A stretch of 64,000 nt of DNA, from contig DFEY01000001.1 of NCBI GenBank assembly GCA_002369135.1, forward strand, positions 186,001 to 250,000. Direction: 5' to 3'. This document shows positions 60,838 through 64,000 of this stretch, piece after piece (positions within the stretch are counted from its first letter, which is position 1; the number at the start of each line of letters is the position of its first letter). Under the pieces are notes generated by a model. It saw only the letters and a list, made by a program, of their open reading frames with translations, had not been told where the DNA came from and did no database searches. This DNA comes from Lachnospira sp. UBA3790. Lineage in GTDB: Bacteria; Bacillota; Clostridia; Lachnospirales; Lachnospiraceae. Both the position numbers and the translations under genes were made by a program.

Positions 60838-61659
60838 ATGGAAAGATTAGAACTTCAAAGCATTGCGAATGAAGTGAGAAAAAGCATTATTGTGGAAACT
60901 CACGCGGCCAAGTCAGGCCATCCGGGTGGTTCACTTTCTTGTGCAGATATGATTACATATTTGTATTTTGAGGAAATGAATGTAGATCCCAAAAATCCTG
61001 ACAATCCAGATCGTGACAGATTTGTTTTGTCGAAGGGACACTCTGCACCAGCGTTGTATGCTGTTTTAGCGGAGCGTGGATTTATTCCAAAGGAAGATTT
61101 GGAATCACTTAGAAAACCTGATTCATATTTGCAGGGACACCCTGATATGAAACATACACCTGGTGTTGATATGTCAGCGGGTTCTTTGGGACAGGGAGTA
61201 TCCACGGCAGTAGGAATGGCGCTTGCAGCCAAGCTGGATGGAAAGTCTTACAGAACCTATACTGTTTTAGGCGATGGAGAGATTGAGGAAGGTCAAGTTT
61301 GGGAAGCAGCTATGTTTGCTGGACACAGAAAACTAGACAACTTGGTGTTCATTATTGATAACAATAACCTTCAAATCGATGGTACATTAGAGGATGTATG
61401 TTCACCATATCCTATCGAGCAAAAGTTCGAAGCTTTTAATTTCAATGTAATTGATATCAATGGTCACGACTTTGGCGAGATAAGAGCAGCGCTAGACGAG
61501 GCAAGAGATGCCAAAGGAAAACCAACTGCTATCATAATGAGAACAGTTAAAGGAAAAGGTGTTTCATATATGGAAAACCAGGCTGGTTGGCATGGTAAGG
61601 CACCAAATGATGAGTTGTGCGAACAAGCCCTTATTGAATTAGAGGGAGGTGATGCATAA
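60838..61659 (+). CDS. transketolase, N-terminal subunit
   Basis: 273 residues covering the thiamine-diphosphate binding half: AKSGHPGGSLSCADM, LSKGHSAPALYA, GSLGQGVSTAVGMAL and the GDGEIEEGQVWEA...NNN motif. Split transketolases are common in Clostridia and archaea. Pairs with the next gene to move two-carbon units in the pentose phosphate pathway. AGAGAGG upstream. Confidence 0.95.
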   Translation: MERLELQSIANEVRKSIIVETHAAKSGHPGGSLSCADMITYLYFEEMNVDPKNPDNPDRDRFVLSKGHSAPALYAVLAERGFIPKEDLESLRKPDSYLQGHPDMKHTPGVDMSAGSLGQGVSTAVGMALAAKLDGKSYRTYTVLGDGEIEEGQVWEAAMFAGHRKLDNLVFIIDNNNLQIDGTLEDVCSPYPIEQKFEAFNFNVIDINGHDFGEIRAALDEARDAKGKPTAIIMRTVKGKGVSYMENQAGWHGKAPNDELCEQALIELEGGDA

Positions 61660-62597
61660 TGGCAGAAGAAAAAAGAATTGCAACTAGAGAGGCATACGGT
61701 GATGCACTGATAGAGTTAGCAAAAGAACACGATGATCTTCTAGTTTTAGATGCAGATTTAGCGGGAGCAACCAAGACAGATAAGTTCCAAAAAGAATTTC
61801 CAGATAGACACATAGACTGTGGTATTGCAGAGCAGAATATGATGGGTATAGCAGCAGGTTTATCTACTTGTGGAAAAGTACCGTTTGCAAGTTCATTTGC
61901 AATGTTTGCAGCAGGACGTGCATTCGAGCAGATTAGAAATACAATCGGATACCCACATCTTAATGTTAAGATTGGAGCTACACACGCAGGTATTTCAGTG
62001 GGAGAGGATGGAGCTACACACCAGTGTAATGAGGACATCGCTTTAATGAGAACAATCCCAGGTATGACAATCATCAATCCTGCTGATGCAGTAGAGGCTA
62101 AGCAAGCAGTAAAGGCAGCATATGAGATAGACGGGCCGGTTTATATGAGATTTGGTCGTCTAGCAGCACCAATTATAAATGATGAGTCATATAAGTTTGA
62201 GTTAGGCAAAGGTGTGAAGATGAGAGAGGGTAATGATGTAACAATCATTGCTACAGGACTTATGGTATCATCAGCGCTTGAAGCGGCAGATATGTTGCTT
62301 AGGGATGGAATCAGCGCCGAAATAATAAACATTCACACTATTAAACCAATCGATAAAGATATAATTATAGAGAGTGCTAAGAAGACAGGAAGAGTAGTGA
62401 CAGTGGAAGAACACTCAGTGATTGGTGGTTTGGGAGATGCAGTATCAGATGTGCTAGTATCGTATCACCCAACAGTTCAGACAAAGATTGGTATTAATGA
62501 TGAGTTTGGACACTCAGGACCAGCTCTTGAACTTCTAAGTGAGTTTAGGTTAGATGGAGAAGGTATTTGTGCAACTATTAAAGAAATATTTGCATAA
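61659..62597 (+). CDS. transketolase, C-terminal subunit
   Basis: 312 residues: pyrimidine-binding half (CGIAEQNMMGIAAGLSTCGKVPFASSFAMF with catalytic Glu in AEQN) and C-terminal domain (VTVEEHSVIGGLGDAVSDVL). Overlaps the N-terminal subunit gene by one base. Ends 14 bp before a strong bidirectional terminator. Confidence 0.95.
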   Translation: MAEEKRIATREAYGDALIELAKEHDDLLVLDADLAGATKTDKFQKEFPDRHIDCGIAEQNMMGIAAGLSTCGKVPFASSFAMFAAGRAFEQIRNTIGYPHLNVKIGATHAGISVGEDGATHQCNEDIALMRTIPGMTIINPADAVEAKQAVKAAYEIDGPVYMRFGRLAAPIINDESYKFELGKGVKMREGNDVTIIATGLMVSSALEAADMLLRDGISAEIINIHTIKPIDKDIIIESAKKTGRVVTVEEHSVIGGLGDAVSDVLVSYHPTVQTKIGINDEFGHSGPALELLSEFRLDGEGICATIKEIFA

Positions 62598-62610
62598 TTA
62601 ATTACAATAA

Positions 62611-62645
62611 AAAAGAAGCGGTGGTTTTCCCACCGCTTCTTTTTC
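62611..62645. terminator. bidirectional terminator
   Basis: Perfect 15-bp stem AAAAAGAAGCGGTGG / CCACCGCTTCTTTTT between the transketolase operon and the convergent sigma-like gene. Confidence 0.93.
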
Positions 62646-62650
62646 TATGC

Positions 62651-63280
62651 TTAACTGTCGAAACTCCAGTCCAATGGATCTTCATCTGAAATATCTTCGT
62701 CCACTTCGTCAATAGATGAATCTATATCATCCGTTAGATGACTATCTTCATTCACTGACAATACATCCAAAGATATCTTTAATAGATTATCAACCTCCTC
62801 TTCAGGGATATCCATCTCTTTAGCTAATTCACTGGCTTCTGGTACTCTACCAAGTTTTTCAGTCAACCTTTTTGTCGTGTCATCCAAAAGATTAAGCTTG
62901 TCAGCCAAATGTTGGCTAATCTTATCCGAATCAGCTTGATCTTTGATGGCATTTTCAAATGCTTCTGTCACAGCTTCATCGACCAGTTCGTCAAATGCTT
63001 CAGGATCTCCGTCTCCATCATAATCGGAAACCACTTCCGTAAGTGCAACGTTTCCCTCCTGAATCAAATCACCAAAGGTTACGCCCTTATCGCGATAGTC
63101 CTGAGCCATTTCAGCAACATGTAGAAGCTCTGAATTAACTAAATCATCAACTACTGAAGAATCTCCGTCAGCTAATCGCATTATTAAATCTTCTTTTTCT
63201 TCATCAGAAAGTTGAGGAATATTTTCCACATCTTTCATATACATTTCTATAACAGCTAATTCTTTATTAGTCTCTGCCAT
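62651..63280 (-). CDS. acidic sigma-70-like protein lacking region 2.4 chemistry and region 4
   Basis: 209 residues. The order matches a primary sigma factor: region 1.2 (about 10-38, YMKDVENIPQLSDEEKEDLI), regions 2.1-2.2 (about 43-90, with DLIQEGN at 71-77), a region-2.3/2.4-length segment (about 90-130) and region 3 (about 135-176, LTEKLGRVPEASELAKEMDI). Where sigma factors have aromatic and basic residues for melting and reading the -10 (TYATWWIRQAI), this protein is acidic (DELVDEAVTEAFENAI). The region-4 HTH is absent and the tail is almost all acidic (ending DPLDWSFDS). By my count 63 acidic to 15 basic residues. It may bind RNA polymerase core without recognising promoters. AGAGGA precedes the ATG. 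Confidence 0.78.
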   Translation of the reverse strand: MAETNKELAVIEMYMKDVENIPQLSDEEKEDLIMRLADGDSSVVDDLVNSELLHVAEMAQDYRDKGVTFGDLIQEGNVALTEVVSDYDGDGDPEAFDELVDEAVTEAFENAIKDQADSDKISQHLADKLNLLDDTTKRLTEKLGRVPEASELAKEMDIPEEEVDNLLKISLDVLSVNEDSHLTDDIDSSIDEVDEDISDEDPLDWSFDS

Positions 63281-63405
63281 AATCCGTTCCTCTAAGTATT
63301 TTTACCGTTCTCATCTGATAATATTATGATAAATAAAAGCCTTGAAAAAATCAAGATATATGGGTAACATTTTAAACAGAAAGAAAAATGAAAAAGGGCA
63401 ATATA

Positions 63406-64000
63406 ATGAAAGAAAATTTTAAAGAGAATTTTAAAAAATTTAGAAAGACTAGAGCATATTCATTTGTGATTATTTTAGTTGCAATAGCAGCGTGCATTCT
63501 TATTGGAATGGGAATTGCTGCCTACCAACATGCGAACAATCCTACAGATGAAGGTTCTAAATATCTTCGTGCATTTATAATGCAAGACTATAATACTATG
63601 TACAAAATGGTAGACAAGGACACTACAAAAATCAGCAAGGAAAAGTACATAGAAAAAATGAGAAGTCTTCGTCAAACATATGATATAGATTCATATGATA
63701 TAGGTAAGGTAGAAACTAAAGATGGTACACAGTTCATTACGATGACTTGCAAGAACGATCAGACCAAGTCAAAGAAAGATTTCACAGTATATTTTTCAAA
63801 GCATGGTTTCTTCAACCCAACTTATCAAGTAGACTTGAGCAAAGTGAACGAGGACGAGGAGATGATGGCTAATGAGTACCAGAATACACTTAGTGCGTCA
63901 GCTGACTCTGTCATGAGCAGATACTACACAGCCATCAGAAATGAAGATAAAAAATGCAATGATGTGATAGCCCTTTTCAAAAACAAAAAAGCAGTAAAGA
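63406..64000 (+). CDS. membrane-anchored protein with NTF2-like domain, 3' end outside the window
   Basis: The frame is open from ATG 63406 (AAAGGG 7 bp upstream; ATG 63388 in frame is less well placed) to the window end, 198 residues visible. A short cytoplasmic N-terminus, one membrane helix (about 18-40), then YLRAFIMQDYNTMYKMVDKD and a long beta-helical segment resembling the NTF2-like domain found at the N-terminus of class B penicillin-binding proteins (MecA_N type). The transpeptidase domain would lie beyond the window, so this is a suggestion only. Confidence 0.6.
   Translation, partial: MKENFKENFKKFRKTRAYSFVIILVAIAACILIGMGIAAYQHANNPTDEGSKYLRAFIMQDYNTMYKMVDKDTTKISKEKYIEKMRSLRQTYDIDSYDIGKVETKDGTQFITMTCKNDQTKSKKDFTVYFSKHGFFNPTYQVDLSKVNEDEEMMANEYQNTLSASADSVMSRYYTAIRNEDKKCNDVIALFKNKKAVK

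Noticed and set aside
60838..62597. Split transketolase as a novelty
   Set aside because: Separate N- and C-terminal subunits are normal in Clostridia.

Overview
The window looks like a chromosomal segment of a low-GC Gram-positive anaerobe of the Clostridia, most likely a Lachnospiraceae relative. Pointers are the Firmicutes-type order tadA - SRP RNA - dnaX - ybaB - recR, the hprK / murB / rapZ / whiA block, a ZTP riboswitch feeding a PurO-type IMP cyclohydrolase plus a stand-alone AICAR transformylase, split transketolase, Hrb-type flavin reductase-rubredoxin, and secreted proteins with Thr/Pro linkers and extremely Lys-rich C-terminal modules. Promoters repeatedly carry an extended -10 (TGNTATAAT). 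No rRNA, tRNA, phage genes, insertion sequences or CRISPR array were seen.

Layout. 1-1293: 3' part of a secreted GH16 glycanase. 1412-5100: DtxR-type metal regulator and the feoA-feoA-feoB-Cys-rich peptide iron(II) uptake operon with three matching operator-like palindromes. 5136-12184: GC-rich tandem hairpins, then two large secreted repeat proteins. 12326-14359: MoxR-type AAA ATPase and VWA protein. 14453-17228: Hrb, then the ZTP-riboswitch purine operon. 17366-22523: surface GDPD, PAP2 protein, flippase-like protein, PssA and Psd (phosphatidylethanolamine synthesis). 22629-25392: polar amino acid ABC transporter. 25325-25700: a near-palindrome joining the ABC gene to an EamA exporter. 26664-33165: pncC, metA, degV, CarD-like regulator, small membrane proteins, nucleotidyltransferase, pepD. 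33274-35978: fused nadB-nadC and its repressor niaR. 36131-44625: ftsH, uvrC, hprK, ROK glucokinase, murB, rapZ, whiA. 44702-51636: membrane protein, dnaE, rRNA/tRNA methyltransferase, GH18 lipoprotein behind a structured leader. 51667-54308: XRE regulator / membrane kinase / DUF4352-like / zinc-ribbon cluster. 54389-62597: tadA, SRP RNA, dnaX-ybaB-recR, a 980-residue P-loop protein, split transketolase. 62651-63280 (minus): an acidic, truncated sigma-70-like protein. 63406-end: start of a membrane-anchored protein.

Most striking items: (i) three intergenic hairpins with unrelated stems but the same 19-nt loop, whose arms in two cases copy the 3' end of the adjacent gene; (ii) the sigma-70-like protein that keeps the core-binding part but has lost the DNA-reading residues and region 4; (iii) the 376-bp near-palindrome in which an inverted copy of the ABC ATPase 3' end now supplies the C-terminal tail of the exporter; (iv) the XRE/kinase module and the TPR-like/disordered/P-loop protein, both uncharacterised. 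All assignments come from reading the sequence and remembered family features; no database search was run.
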